From contig MEOA01000045.1 in assembly GCA_001768515.1 (NCBI GenBank), positions 62,001 through 126,000 of the forward strand: a DNA stretch of 64,000 nt, in the 5' to 3' direction. This stretch comes from Bacteroidetes bacterium GWE2_42_24. GTDB taxonomy: Bacteria; Bacteroidota; Bacteroidia; Bacteroidales; TTA-H9. Made by a program: the position numbers and the translations under genes. Position 1 is the stretch's first letter, and each line of letters opens with the position of its first letter. Below are positions 1-9,182 of this stretch, piece after piece. The notes below the pieces were generated by a model, which had not been told where the DNA came from, did not search any database, and saw nothing but the letters and a program-made list of their open reading frames with translations.

Positions 1-255
1 AAGGTGACTTTTGGTATTATGCCTGATTTCACGTCAACTGAAGGCAAGGGATTAGGCGTGAGTGGTGTGACGCCCGGGGGGCCTGCTGAAAAGGCCGGGC
101 TGAAAAAAGGTGACCGGATTATGGCCATAGAAGGGAAAGATGTGACAGATATTTATGATTACATGAACCGGTTGAAAAAGCTCGAGAAAGGAAGCCGTGT
201 TTCAGTCGATATACTTCGGGCAGGTAAGACCGAGGTCTTCATTATTCAATTGTAG
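1..255 (+). CDS. C-terminal PDZ domain of a peptidase (partial, M28-like)
   Basis: This reading frame is open from the first base, so the gene begins outside the window and only its last 84 or so codons are present. The visible part is a PDZ domain: a GLGVSGVTPGGPAEKAGLKKGD core with the carboxylate-binding-loop style, followed by the strand-helix pattern DRIMAIEGKDVTDIYDYM and a basic final strand. The preceding FGIMPDF motif and the VTDIYDYM stretch are what one sees at the C-terminus of secreted Bacteroidota M28-family aminopeptidases that end in a PDZ domain. The family assignment is inference because the catalytic part is missing; the PDZ fold is well supported. Confidence 0.75.
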   Translation, partial: KVTFGIMPDFTSTEGKGLGVSGVTPGGPAEKAGLKKGDRIMAIEGKDVTDIYDYMNRLKKLEKGSRVSVDILRAGKTEVFIIQL

Positions 256-355
256 ACTGGATATAGTGTTCTGACATCCTTTTCCCCGGATTTTAGGCAA
301 TAAGATTCTAAGATTATTTGTTGTGGGGTAAATTCACCCGATTTGTTCATCAATT

Positions 356-2539
356 ATGCACCAGACATTTCCCGTTACCGGAATTACTTGTGCTGCCTGT
401 TCGGTAAGCATCGAATCGTATCTTGGAAAGACCGCCGGGGTTGAACAGGTTGCTGTTAACTCAGTTGATCATACGGTGACCATAACCTGGAATCAGGATG
501 TTATTTCTGCTGACGGGTTGGCCCGGGCAGTTGCCCCATTGGGTTACGGCATCATTACCGCATCGCCTGAAGATTATCCGGAAGCTGATCCTGAGGTGGT
601 GCGTCACGATGAACTGATGAAGCTTCGCGACAGAACACGGAACGCTATCGTGTTGGCTGTTCCAGTGTTTGTTCTTGGAATGTTTTTTCATCATTTCGTG
701 ATTGGACATTGGATATCAGCGTTTCTTACAACTATCATTATCTTTGGCCCCGGTGCAGATTTTTTTCGCAATGCACTTAAACAATTGCGCTATCGTCAGA
801 CAGGTATGGATACATTGGTAGCGCTTAGTACCGGTATAGCTTGGAGTTATAGTCTGATAGCGCTTTTTACAGGCAGTCATCAGGTTTGGTTTGAATCTGC
901 TGCGGTCATTTTCGCGTTTGTGCTGTTGGGAAAATATGCTGAAGACCGTGCCAGGAGCAGTAGTGCCAGCGCCATTAAAAAACTGATGAGTTTGCAGCCT
1001 TCAGAAATCACTGTAATCAGAAATGGACAGGAAGTGACTTTGAACCAGAAAGAGGTTCAGCCTTTCGATCGGGTGATTGTACAGCCTGCTGCCCGGATTC
1101 CTGTCGACGGGAAAGTGATTCGGGGAGAAAGCTTCGTGGATGAAAGCATGATCACCGGAGAGCCCTTGCCAGTGGAAAAGAAGAAAGGAGATCAGGTGAA
1201 AGCCGGGACCCTTAACCAGATGGGAAACTTGCTGATACTGGCCGAAAAAACAGGTGATGGTACACTGCTGGCGCAGATTGTCCGGGTAGTAAAACAAGCT
1301 CAGAGTACGAAAGCCCCGGCACAAAAACTGGCCGACCGGATTTCAGCAATATTCGTCCCTTTGGTTGCACTGATGGGGCTGCTAACCTTTGCCATTTGGA
1401 TAATTATAGGAGGTATAGAGGTGTGGCAACAGGCGCTCCAGGCAACCATCAGCGTGTTGATTATTGCCTGCCCGTGTGCACTTGGACTGGCTACGCCTAC
1501 TGCTATCATGGCAGGTATAGGGAGAGCAGCACAGGCGGGTGTGCTGGTGCGTGATGCAGAATCGCTTGAAAAGTTAGCCTCTGCTGATGTTTTGTTGGTC
1601 GATAAGACAGGTACGCTGACAAAAGGACATCCTGAAGTAACCCATTTGGAAATGGCAGGAGAAGATGAGGAGGTTGCCGCTGCTTTTCTGGCTCTGGAGC
1701 AAACATCGGGACATCCATTGGCTGAAGCCATCGTGGTGTATCTGAAGGAATTGGGATATCACGCCTATGAAGCAATTGAAACTACGACAATACCCGGCCG
1801 GGGTGTTGCTTATAATCAGAAGGGGTGTTTCTGGCTTGCGGGGAATCGTCTCTTTATAGAATCGGAAAAGATAATGATCCCTTCATCCTTTATTGAATTA
1901 AGTGAAAGCTGGAGCGAAGCAGGCCAGAGTCTTGTATGGTTTGCCATGGATGGTGAGGTGAAGGCATTGGCTGCGGTTGCAGATCCGCTTCGTGATGAAT
2001 GTCCTGATGCAATAGATCTTTTGCAAAGGTTGGGGATGAGGGTAGTCATGCTGACCGGCGACAATGAAGCATCGGCTGTCGTTGCCGGGAGGGCGGCAGG
2101 AATCAGTGATATCCATGCTTCCATGCTTCCGGCTGATAAAAGCCAATTTGTAAGAGAGATGAAACAACAGGGGCACGTTGTGGCCATGGCCGGAGATGGT
2201 ATTAATGATGCCGAAGCTTTGGCTCTGGCCGATGTAAGTATTGCCATGGGGACAGGTTCTGATATTGCAATGGATGTGGCCGGACTTACCCTGGTGCATG
2301 CGAACCTTGCTGTTCTTGCTCCTGCCATCCGTTTGTCGAAGCTAACCCATAGTACCATTCGACAGAATCTATTCTGGGCCTTCTTTTATAATCTGATTTG
2401 TATCCCTGTAGCTGCCGGGTTGTTGTTTCCGTTTACCGGATTCCTGCTTAGTCCGATGATTGCCGGTGCTGCCATGAGCCTGAGTTCTGTTACAGTGGTG
2501 AGCAACAGCCTTCGGTTGAAAATCCGGAGGATAGGCTGA
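356..2539 (+). CDS. copA: Copper-translocating P1B-type ATPase
   Basis: This 727-residue inner-membrane pump exports monovalent copper at the cost of ATP. One N-terminal heavy-metal-associated domain carries GITCAAC (Cys12, Cys15). Further on are the membrane CPC metal site (Cys372-Pro-Cys374), the phosphorylated aspartate in DKTGTLT (Asp416), the SGHPLAEA nucleotide-binding motif, and [10 protein letters not shown] (from Gly613). The C-terminal membrane segments hold [15 protein letters not shown], the copper-type (P1B-1) signature, which argues against zinc or cadmium. A second metal-binding-domain gene follows 82 bases downstream on the same strand and is a likely partner. No copper-responsive regulator is visible. 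The ATG at 356 begins directly with the metal-binding domain, so the start is convincing. Confidence 0.95.
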   Translation: MHQTFPVTGITCAACSVSIESYLGKTAGVEQVAVNSVDHTVTITWNQDVISADGLARAVAPLGYGIITASPEDYPEADPEVVRHDELMKLRDRTRNAIVLAVPVFVLGMFFHHFVIGHWISAFLTTIIIFGPGADFFRNALKQLRYRQTGMDTLVALSTGIAWSYSLIALFTGSHQVWFESAAVIFAFVLLGKYAEDRARSSSASAIKKLMSLQPSEITVIRNGQEVTLNQKEVQPFDRVIVQPAARIPVDGKVIRGESFVDESMITGEPLPVEKKKGDQVKAGTLNQMGNLLILAEKTGDGTLLAQIVRVVKQAQSTKAPAQKLADRISAIFVPLVALMGLLTFAIWIIIGGIEVWQQALQATISVLIIACPCALGLATPTAIMAGIGRAAQAGVLVRDAESLEKLASADVLLVDKTGTLTKGHPEVTHLEMAGEDEEVAAAFLALEQTSGHPLAEAIVVYLKELGYHAYEAIETTTIPGRGVAYNQKGCFWLAGNRLFIESEKIMIPSSFIELSESWSEAGQSLVWFAMDGEVKALAAVADPLRDECPDAIDLLQRLGMRVVMLTGDNEASAVVAGRAAGISDIHASMLPADKSQFVREMKQQGHVVAMAGDGINDAEALALADVSIAMGTGSDIAMDVAGLTLVHANLAVLAPAIRLSKLTHSTIRQNLFWAFFYNLICIPVAAGLLFPFTGFLLSPMIAGAAMSLSSVTVVSNSLRLKIRRIG

Positions 2540-2621
2540 TGAACCGAGGGTCATTGGTGAAGGACATCAGATGATTTGTAAGTTGCATTTATTTGAATAT
2601 TAATTTATTAAATTAAATATT

Positions 2622-2831
2622 ATGAGTATCCTTCGTTTTAAAACCAACATTAACTGCGGAAATTGTCTCCGTTCTGTGACCCCTTTTCTTAACCGTGAGC
2701 CAGATATCGAAAAATGGCAGGTAGATTTGGAGCATCCCGACAGAGTTCTTACCGTGGAAGGGGAGATGGGTTCATCATTGGTAACAGATCTTCTGAAAGA
2801 AGCCGGTTTCAGTGGGGAACTACTCACGTAA
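2622..2831 (+). CDS. Small heavy-metal-associated domain protein (putative copper chaperone)
   Basis: This 69-residue soluble protein has the ferredoxin-like heavy-metal-associated fold seen in copper chaperones. Its motif NINCGNC places a CxxC pair at Cys12 and Cys15 in the loop after the first strand, where Atx1/CopZ proteins bind Cu(I). The rest follows the beta-alpha-beta-beta-alpha-beta pattern (VDLEHPDRVLTVEG as central strands, LVTDLLKEAGFSG as second helix). It lies just after the copper ATPase on the same strand, so delivery of copper to that pump is the natural reading. The usual GMTC context is replaced by NCGNC, so metal specificity is not proven. The AT-rich gap before it could hold its own promoter. 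Confidence 0.8.
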   Translation: MSILRFKTNINCGNCLRSVTPFLNREPDIEKWQVDLEHPDRVLTVEGEMGSSLVTDLLKEAGFSGELLT

Positions 2832-2916
2832 GTCATTTTTTAAAAATTGCAGCAGTTTTTTTGCCGGAGTAAAGCCATCAGGTGTGTGCCTGATAGGATG
2901 GACGACAGATATATTG

Positions 2917-2924
2917 TACTTTTG
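2917..2924 (+). promoter_or_regulatory. Bacteroidota -7 box upstream of the pullulanase gene
   Basis: TACTTTTG matches the TAnnTTTG box used by the Bacteroidota primary sigma factor and lies 23 bases before the start codon of the pullulanase. A convincing -33 element was not identified. Confidence 0.45.
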
Positions 2925-2947
2925 TTTTAACTAAATCATTTTGAAAC

Positions 2948-4954
2948 ATGAACAATAGCATCAGGTCAATCCTTGGCTCTGCCTCACTACTGTTGTTGCT
3001 GGCAGCTTGCAATAATTCGACGGTTGTATATAACTCCTTGAACGAATATCCGGCTTATCAGGGTGAAGACCTTGAATTAACCTATTCGTCTGAGGCATCG
3101 CATTTTTGCCTGTGGTCTCCGGGAGCTGAGGATGCCGAAGTCAGACTGTATAAAGACCAGCGCGATACCACAGCCTTAAGCGTGCTGCCAATGGAGCGCT
3201 CCGATTCAGGAACCTGGCGGGTTATGGCAAAAGGCGACCTGAAAGGTATATTTTATACATTCAGAATAAAATACCATGGCAACTGGCTTACAGAGACACC
3301 CGGAATCTGGGCAAAGGCAGTTGGACTCAATGGCCTGAAAGCGTGTGTTATTGATTTAGAAGAAACCAATCCCGAAGGATGGCTTACAGATAAGGCGCCA
3401 GCCCAAAAGAGCTACAGCGATATCATTCTTTACGAGTTGCATGTGCGTGATATGAGTATCAACCCCAATTCAGGAATTAAGCATGCAGGCAAGTTCTTGG
3501 GGCTTGCTGAGCAAAATACCAAAAATGAGGAAGGGCTTTCCACAGGGTTAGCACATCTGAAAGAGATGGGCATTACCCATGTTCATTTGCTGCCGGTGTT
3601 TGACTTCCGTTCATTGGATGAGAGTAAACCTGACGATGGACATTACAATTGGGGCTATGATCCTCAGAATTTCAATGTTCCTGAAGGTAGTTATTCAACC
3701 GATCCATCAGATCCCATGGTTCGTATAAGAGAGTTCAAGGAAATGGTGTTGGCGCTTCATAAGAATGGCATCAGGGTTATCATGGATGTTGTGTACAACC
3801 ATACAGGAGGACCCAATGAATTGTCGAATTTTAACCTTACGGCTCCCGGCTATTTTTACAGGATGAATGCTGACAGCACCTATTCAAACGGATCGGGTTG
3901 CGGAAATGAAACTGCCTCAGACAGGCCAATGTTGCGTCATTATATTACTGAATCGGTAAAATACTGGGCAAGGGAATACCATGTAGACGGTTTCAGGTTC
4001 GACCTCATGGGGATTCATGATACGGAGACCATGAACATGGTCAGGCGTGAGCTGGATGCCATTGATCCGGGAATCTTTGTATATGGAGAAGGGTGGCTTG
4101 CAGGAGGAAGTCCTTTAGCTGAAGAGCGGCGGGCCACTAAGCAGAATGTTCCAAAAATGCCTCGCATTGCTGTTTTTAGCGATGAATTTCGTGATGGAGT
4201 CAAGGGGGCTTGGAATGATAACAAGGCTACAGCCTTTGCATCAGGGAGGCCAGGGCTTGAAGCCAGTGTGAGGTTTGGAATTGTGGGAGCTGTCAGACAT
4301 CCAGGTGTTGAATATTCCCTGGTTAATTATTCCAGAGAACCCTGGGCTATGGAGCCCCTGCAATGCATCAATTATGTGTCGTGTCATGACAATCAGACAT
4401 TATGGGACAAATTCAGATTCACCTGTCCGGATGCCTCCGGGGAAGAGCTCGTCAGGATGAATAAGCTGGCCAGTGCCATTGTGCTTACTTCGCAAGGGGT
4501 TCCTTTTTTGCACAACGGAGTTGAGATGCTGCGTACCAAACAAGGTGTTGAGAACTCATTTGAATCGCCTGATAGTATTAATCAGATTGACTGGAGTTGG
4601 AAATCGGCCAACAAGCCGATAGTTGATTTTCATATCGGTCTCATTCAGTTACGTAAGGCCCACCCTGCTTTTCGGCTTTCAACCGCCGGAGAAGTGGTCG
4701 ACAGGTTGCGTTTCCTTTCCTCGGGCGACTGCACGATAGCCTATGTCATCAATTGCGAAGGTACTGGCGATGTGTGGAAGGAAGTCTTTGTGGTATTTAA
4801 CGGAAACCGTAAAGCTATCGACATCGATCTTCCTGAAGGCTCCTGGAAGGTATATCTCGATGGAGAGAAGGTGATCAACGAGGGGCGGCATTATTCAGGA
4901 AAAGGAAAGTTAAAGGTTCCTGCTATTTCAGCTATGGTGCTAGGGAGATCATAG
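2948..4954 (+). CDS. pulA: Type I pullulanase, lipoprotein (GH13)
   Basis: This 668-residue enzyme hydrolyses alpha-1,6 branch points of pullulan and glycogen- or starch-type glucans. A lipoprotein signal ends in LLLAAC, with Cys21 as the acylated residue, so it is membrane anchored. A beta-sandwich region (about 40-140) resembling CBM48 precedes the GH13 barrel. The type I pullulanase signature YNWGYDP follows, then DVVYNHTG, GFRFDLMG (nucleophile Asp352), YGEGW (acid/base Glu381) and SCHDN (Asp481). The C-terminal region is an all-beta domain. It lies opposite in orientation to the maltodextrin operon at 5.9-13.5 kb but belongs to the same pathway, supplying linear maltodextrins. Length is normal for type I enzymes. 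Confidence 0.93.
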   Translation: MNNSIRSILGSASLLLLLAACNNSTVVYNSLNEYPAYQGEDLELTYSSEASHFCLWSPGAEDAEVRLYKDQRDTTALSVLPMERSDSGTWRVMAKGDLKGIFYTFRIKYHGNWLTETPGIWAKAVGLNGLKACVIDLEETNPEGWLTDKAPAQKSYSDIILYELHVRDMSINPNSGIKHAGKFLGLAEQNTKNEEGLSTGLAHLKEMGITHVHLLPVFDFRSLDESKPDDGHYNWGYDPQNFNVPEGSYSTDPSDPMVRIREFKEMVLALHKNGIRVIMDVVYNHTGGPNELSNFNLTAPGYFYRMNADSTYSNGSGCGNETASDRPMLRHYITESVKYWAREYHVDGFRFDLMGIHDTETMNMVRRELDAIDPGIFVYGEGWLAGGSPLAEERRATKQNVPKMPRIAVFSDEFRDGVKGAWNDNKATAFASGRPGLEASVRFGIVGAVRHPGVEYSLVNYSREPWAMEPLQCINYVSCHDNQTLWDKFRFTCPDASGEELVRMNKLASAIVLTSQGVPFLHNGVEMLRTKQGVENSFESPDSINQIDWSWKSANKPIVDFHIGLIQLRKAHPAFRLSTAGEVVDRLRFLSSGDCTIAYVINCEGTGDVWKEVFVVFNGNRKAIDIDLPEGSWKVYLDGEKVINEGRHYSGKGKLKVPAISAMVLGRS

Positions 4955-5043
4955 GCTGTTTAGTTGAGAATTCTTTGTGCTAATCAAATGAACATTTTTT
5001 TTAACCAAAAACCAGGCTGAGTAGTAGCTCCACTATAATCCAG

Positions 5044-5682
5044 ATGATGATCCTCATTTCTCTTACTACGCTGAAATATCTTTCATTGGGTGGTGTATTC
5101 GGATTATCCGCAGGGCTTTCGCCAGGGCCACTGCTTACGCTTGTGATTTCAGAGACGATGAAGCACAACAGGAGGGCTGGTATCAGGGTAGCCATTTCAC
5201 CACTCATCACTGATCTGCCGATTATTCTCTTTTCATTGTTGATTATGGACACGATTTCTCAATACAATACTGTGTTGGGAATAATCTCCTTTGCCGGAGC
5301 CTTGTTTATAGGTTATCTGGGATACGAAACCATCAGGATTAAGGGGATTAGCGTTGATGATCAGCAGGCAAAGCCTGAATCACTGAAAAAGGGAGTTATT
5401 GCTAATTTTTTGAATCCCCATCCCTATCTCTTCTGGTGTACTATTGGAGCTCCCATGATATTGCAAGCCTTTGGAATCAGTTTGATTACCATGGTTTTAT
5501 TTTTAGTTGCCTTCTATGTTATGCTTATTGGAGCCAAGATTACCATCGTGTTATTAGTATCCCGTTCTAAAGCTTTGCTTCGGCAGCGAGGCTATGTATT
5601 GACAATGCGGGTGCTGGGAATCATCCTGTTTTTGTTTTCCTTGTTTTTTATCCGCGATGGAATAAGCTATTTGTGGCTATAA
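5044..5682 (+). CDS. LysE/RhtB-family exporter
   Basis: This 212-residue integral membrane protein belongs to the LysE superfamily, whose members export amino acids or related small metabolites. The family signature AGLSPGP is at residues 23-29 at the end of the first membrane helix, and a second conserved motif NFLNPHPYLFW lies near the middle. Six hydrophobic helices can be counted. The substrate cannot be told from sequence. Two ATG codons occur in tandem at 5044 and 5047 and either may be used. It sits between the pullulanase and the convergent maltodextrin operon with no obvious functional tie to either. Confidence 0.85.
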   Translation: MMILISLTTLKYLSLGGVFGLSAGLSPGPLLTLVISETMKHNRRAGIRVAISPLITDLPIILFSLLIMDTISQYNTVLGIISFAGALFIGYLGYETIRIKGISVDDQQAKPESLKKGVIANFLNPHPYLFWCTIGAPMILQAFGISLITMVLFLVAFYVMLIGAKITIVLLVSRSKALLRQRGYVLTMRVLGIILFLFSLFFIRDGISYLWL

Positions 5683-5839
5683 GACTGGCGGGTGTATGAT
5701 AATGATGATCCTCAACGTACCTTTCTTCGCTTATCATGTCACAACATACATGTGGCGACAGCCCCGCCATTACCTGACCTGAAATCAGAACCTGCTCTGA
5801 GCAGTTATCTTTGAAAGGACCGAAGGAAACTCATCGTCT

Positions 5840-5872
5840 CACCCCCTCTAAAACTATCCTTTAAAGGGGGTG
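5840..5872. terminator. Inverted repeat between convergent genes, possible bidirectional terminator
   Basis: CACCCCCTcTAAA at 5840-5852 pairs with TTTAAAGGGGGTG at 5860-5872 around a 7-base loop. It lies between the convergently transcribed exporter and sugar transporter genes. The T-tracts expected of an intrinsic terminator are short, so termination is plausible but not certain. Confidence 0.45.
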
Positions 5873-5885
5873 ACAATTGCTTTTA

Positions 5886-7208
5886 TTAGGCCTTCTTTTC
5901 GCTCACCAGTAACCACATCAAGGCAGATATTGCAAGTGATACAAAGCTGATATAGAAAACTATTGATTTATCAGCGGTAGTGTTGATAAAATAACCGATA
6001 AAAAGACTGGTAGTTAGCTGTGGCAGGACAACAGAAAGATTGAAGATTCCCATGAAATATCCCATGCGGCTCTTGTCAACTTTCTCCGACATGATGGCAA
6101 ATGGCAGGCTCACCACTGCAGCCCATCCAATACAAACTACCGAGATCATGATATAAAGCATGAGGGGTGTATGTACAAACATAGCGATTATCAGATAGCC
6201 AATAGCCATTACAGTGAGAGATGCTACATGTACTCTTATACGTCCCATTTTGCGGGCAAGTGGTTCAAGCAGGAAGGCAGGCATGAGAAAACTCACCGCG
6301 TTGAGCAGAAAGAATGTGATGCCAATCATCCGGCCAGTATCATCACTAATCAGTTTATCAATGGCCGCTAACTCATCAGTTAAGGCCACACCTTTTTGTT
6401 TCAGTTCCTGCACAATCTTGTATTTTTCTACTACATCGGGGCTGAACATTTTTTGCTGAAGGAACGCGATGATGTACACAAACATGGTCTGTACACCAAG
6501 CCATGAGAAGAAGTGTGCGCCATAAATTCGGAAGAGCTGCCCCCATTGGGTAGAGGTTGCTTCAACAATTTCATTGTTCTCGTTGGTGTTGATAAGCTCA
6601 CGGGGTTCTTTAATAAAGAACATCGGGATGATGGAGAAGCCCAGGATAACAAACACGCCGATATAGATCAATACGTAATTTCCCAGAAGTGCACCGGCGA
6701 GGTATGCCAGACTGCCAAAAAGGTTCGAAGTCGATTGCATCCAGGTATATCCTTTGGTACGGGGGGCACCTTCAGGCGTTACATCAGCAATGATGGCCCG
6801 GGTTGGGTTAAAACTGATGTTGATTGCGAGGTCCAGCGTCAGGGCAACGGTGATGGCCACTGCCATCAGGCTTCCTATTCCCAGGAAATCGTTGATTGCA
6901 CCGATATTGGGAAGAGCCAGAACGGCAAGTGCCGTGAGGATACCGCCAATGATGATGAACGGACGGCGTCGTCCTCCGAGAAACCATACTTTATCGCTGA
7001 TCAGTCCGATGAGCGGCTGACCCAGAATACCTGCAACAGGGCCTGCTGCCCATACAATGCCAATGGAATGGATGTCGAGGTTGAATTTGGTGGAGAGTAT
7101 CCAGCTTAACACTGCAATCTGGATCGAAAGGCCGAATCCCATTGCAGTGGAAGGTAAGCCCAGAACCACATAAAACGTGTTGGTTAACTTCTGTTGAAAA
7201 TTTAACAT
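5886..7208 (-). CDS. MFS sugar transporter of the SLC45/maltose type (distal copy)
   Basis: This 440-residue, 12-helix major facilitator protein resembles the SLC45-like sucrose and maltose symporters. The loop between helices 2 and 3 carries the MFS motif around Asp72 with the basic run GGRRRPF (from Gly78), typical of that subgroup. A longer soluble insert of about 50 residues separates the two middle helices of the C-terminal half. It is the last gene of the glucan operon, 14 bases after the neopullulanase-like gene, which strongly suggests uptake of maltose or maltodextrins across the inner membrane. A second, divergent family member opens the same operon at 12139-13464. Confidence 0.88.
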   Translation of the reverse strand: MLNFQQKLTNTFYVVLGLPSTAMGFGLSIQIAVLSWILSTKFNLDIHSIGIVWAAGPVAGILGQPLIGLISDKVWFLGGRRRPFIIIGGILTALAVLALPNIGAINDFLGIGSLMAVAITVALTLDLAINISFNPTRAIIADVTPEGAPRTKGYTWMQSTSNLFGSLAYLAGALLGNYVLIYIGVFVILGFSIIPMFFIKEPRELINTNENNEIVEATSTQWGQLFRIYGAHFFSWLGVQTMFVYIIAFLQQKMFSPDVVEKYKIVQELKQKGVALTDELAAIDKLISDDTGRMIGITFFLLNAVSFLMPAFLLEPLARKMGRIRVHVASLTVMAIGYLIIAMFVHTPLMLYIMISVVCIGWAAVVSLPFAIMSEKVDKSRMGYFMGIFNLSVVLPQLTTSLFIGYFINTTADKSIVFYISFVSLAISALMWLLVSEKKA

Positions 7209-7222
7209 AATCGTTTGATTTA

Positions 7223-9073
7223 TTATTTATGAAGCTCAATAATCATCGATGTCCGGGCCGGGATAGTCAGTCGATTCAATTCGGAAATCTCTTTTCCTGT
7301 TATAATTTCTTTTCCTGCGCTGAAATCTTTGATTATTTCTGAAAAGCGTTCAGTGGTAACTGTGCGTTCGGTATCAGCGAAGTTCATCACAATCATAACT
7401 GTTTGCTTTTCATTATAGCGGAAATAGACATAGACATCATTTTCAGGAATGAACTGGGTGGTTTTACCAGTCTGAACTGCAGGGCAACTCTTTCGCCAAT
7501 TAGCAATCGTTTTAACATAGTCGAAGGCTTCCTGCTGTAATGGGGTTCTGCCTTCGGGTGTAAAAGCATTCAGGGTATCGGTAACCCATCCGCCGGGGAA
7601 GTCTTTACGCATCTTTCCATGCCCTTTTCCCTGATCTCCTGTCATGAGGATCTCAATCCCCTGATAGAACTGCGGAATGCCACGCAGTGTGAGCAGGAGT
7701 GTAATACCTAACTTGAACTTGCCGAAGTTTTCACCTGTAAGGGTATAGAATTGAGACACGTCGTGATTAGTAAGGAACGTCAGGTTATCTTCGGGGTGTT
7801 TATAGACAATGTCCTGGGCCAGGCAATAGTAAATGCGCTCTGCACCCGTTTTCCAACCTGTGTTTTCATTCAAGGCTGTACGGATGGCATCAAACATTGG
7901 AAAGTCGGTGAGGTATTCCAACCCGGAGTTATACCCGTCGAAGTTATGGGCGTCTTTCATCCAATATGCATGGAGGGTTTTATTCTCGATCCATACTTCA
8001 CCCACCACATTCAGATTGGGATATTCATTTCTCAGCAATTTTCTCCATAAAGCCATGAATTCGGGGTCAGGGTACATGTAAGTGTCCATTCTGATGCCGT
8101 CAAGGTCGGCATATTCCACCCACCAAATACTGTTCTGCGTCAGGTACACTGCCAGATGAGAATTGTTCTGGTTTAAATCGGGCATGTGGGCGTCAAACCA
8201 GCCATCAAGCATAATTTTTTTATCGGCTTCTGCGCCATAGGGATCCATTACAACGGGAGCTTTGAAATTTGACCGGGTGTAACTGCTGAATTGATGAATC
8301 CAATCGGGTGAGGGAAGGTCGGTGATGAACCAGTGTGTGTTCCCGCAATGATTGAATACCATGTCCATGATAATCTTCAGGTGGAGGTCATGGGCTTTCT
8401 TTACAAGACCAACATAGCCGTCGTTGGTTCCAATCCGTGGGTCAGTTTTATAGAAGTCGGTAATGGCATATCCGTGGTAAGAATAGGAGGGTGTGTTGTT
8501 TTCGACAAAAGGATTGAGCCATAAAGCCGTCATTCCAAGGTCGGCAATATAGTCTAAATGGTTCTCTATGCCTTTCAGGTCGCCACCATGTCTCCCATCC
8601 GGATTGCCGCGATTTGCTTTTTCGAGCATTTCAGGACGACTGTCATTGGTTGTATCTCCATTGGCGAAACGATCGGGCATCACAAGGTACACCACATCAT
8701 GCTGGTCGAAACCATTCCGGTTGGCTGATCCTTCACGCCGTGCTTTTAATTCATAAGGAACTTTAAGGATTCTTCTTCCTTGTTGAAGCAGGTTGATGTC
8801 GAACTTGCCCGCTTTCGTTTCTTTCTCTACTGTAAGGTAAAGAAACAGATAATTTTGATTGGGCACTCTTCCAATACTGTCAATATGGATGCCTGAATGC
8901 CTGATCTCCGGCTTTAATCCTGCCAGGTCTTTTCCATACAGCAGAATCTGTAATGAGGAATTTTTCATGCCGACCCACCAGCAAGGTGGCTCTGTCCGTT
9001 TAACTATAGGCTGAGCCTGAATCAACACACTAATGATTGAGCAGATTATGAAGAGCGATATCCTATTGACCAT
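7223..9073 (-). CDS. Neopullulanase/cyclomaltodextrinase-like GH13 enzyme (SusA-like)
   Basis: This 616-residue exported enzyme should hydrolyse maltodextrins, cyclodextrins or pullulan in the periplasm. A signal peptide ends near residue 20-21. A beta-sandwich N-terminal domain (about 22-110) with the WWVGM motif, characteristic of cyclomaltodextrinase-type enzymes, precedes the GH13 barrel. Catalytic motifs are DMVFNHCG, GIRMDTY (nucleophile Asp330), VGEVW (acid/base Glu359) and FLTNHD (Asp438). Architecture and length match SusA of Bacteroides. It is fourth in the minus-strand operon, 109 bases after the alpha-amylase, the longest gap within the operon. The exact substrate preference cannot be told from sequence alone. 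Confidence 0.9.
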   Translation of the reverse strand: MVNRISLFIICSIISVLIQAQPIVKRTEPPCWWVGMKNSSLQILLYGKDLAGLKPEIRHSGIHIDSIGRVPNQNYLFLYLTVEKETKAGKFDINLLQQGRRILKVPYELKARREGSANRNGFDQHDVVYLVMPDRFANGDTTNDSRPEMLEKANRGNPDGRHGGDLKGIENHLDYIADLGMTALWLNPFVENNTPSYSYHGYAITDFYKTDPRIGTNDGYVGLVKKAHDLHLKIIMDMVFNHCGNTHWFITDLPSPDWIHQFSSYTRSNFKAPVVMDPYGAEADKKIMLDGWFDAHMPDLNQNNSHLAVYLTQNSIWWVEYADLDGIRMDTYMYPDPEFMALWRKLLRNEYPNLNVVGEVWIENKTLHAYWMKDAHNFDGYNSGLEYLTDFPMFDAIRTALNENTGWKTGAERIYYCLAQDIVYKHPEDNLTFLTNHDVSQFYTLTGENFGKFKLGITLLLTLRGIPQFYQGIEILMTGDQGKGHGKMRKDFPGGWVTDTLNAFTPEGRTPLQQEAFDYVKTIANWRKSCPAVQTGKTTQFIPENDVYVYFRYNEKQTVMIVMNFADTERTVTTERFSEIIKDFSAGKEIITGKEISELNRLTIPARTSMIIELHK

Positions 9074-9182
9074 GGTATGATGCTTAAGTAGAGGTGGACC
9101 AGGCTGATGGGTTTATATCATGTAGTGCCTTTAAGATCGGAGCCTCTGCATTTAGCTGGTGCAGAAGCCCCCAGCCTAAAGA

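Noticed and set aside
1300..1731. Long antisense frames inside copA, clpC and gyrA
   Set aside because: They mirror the codon pattern of strongly coding sense genes and carry no domain signatures.
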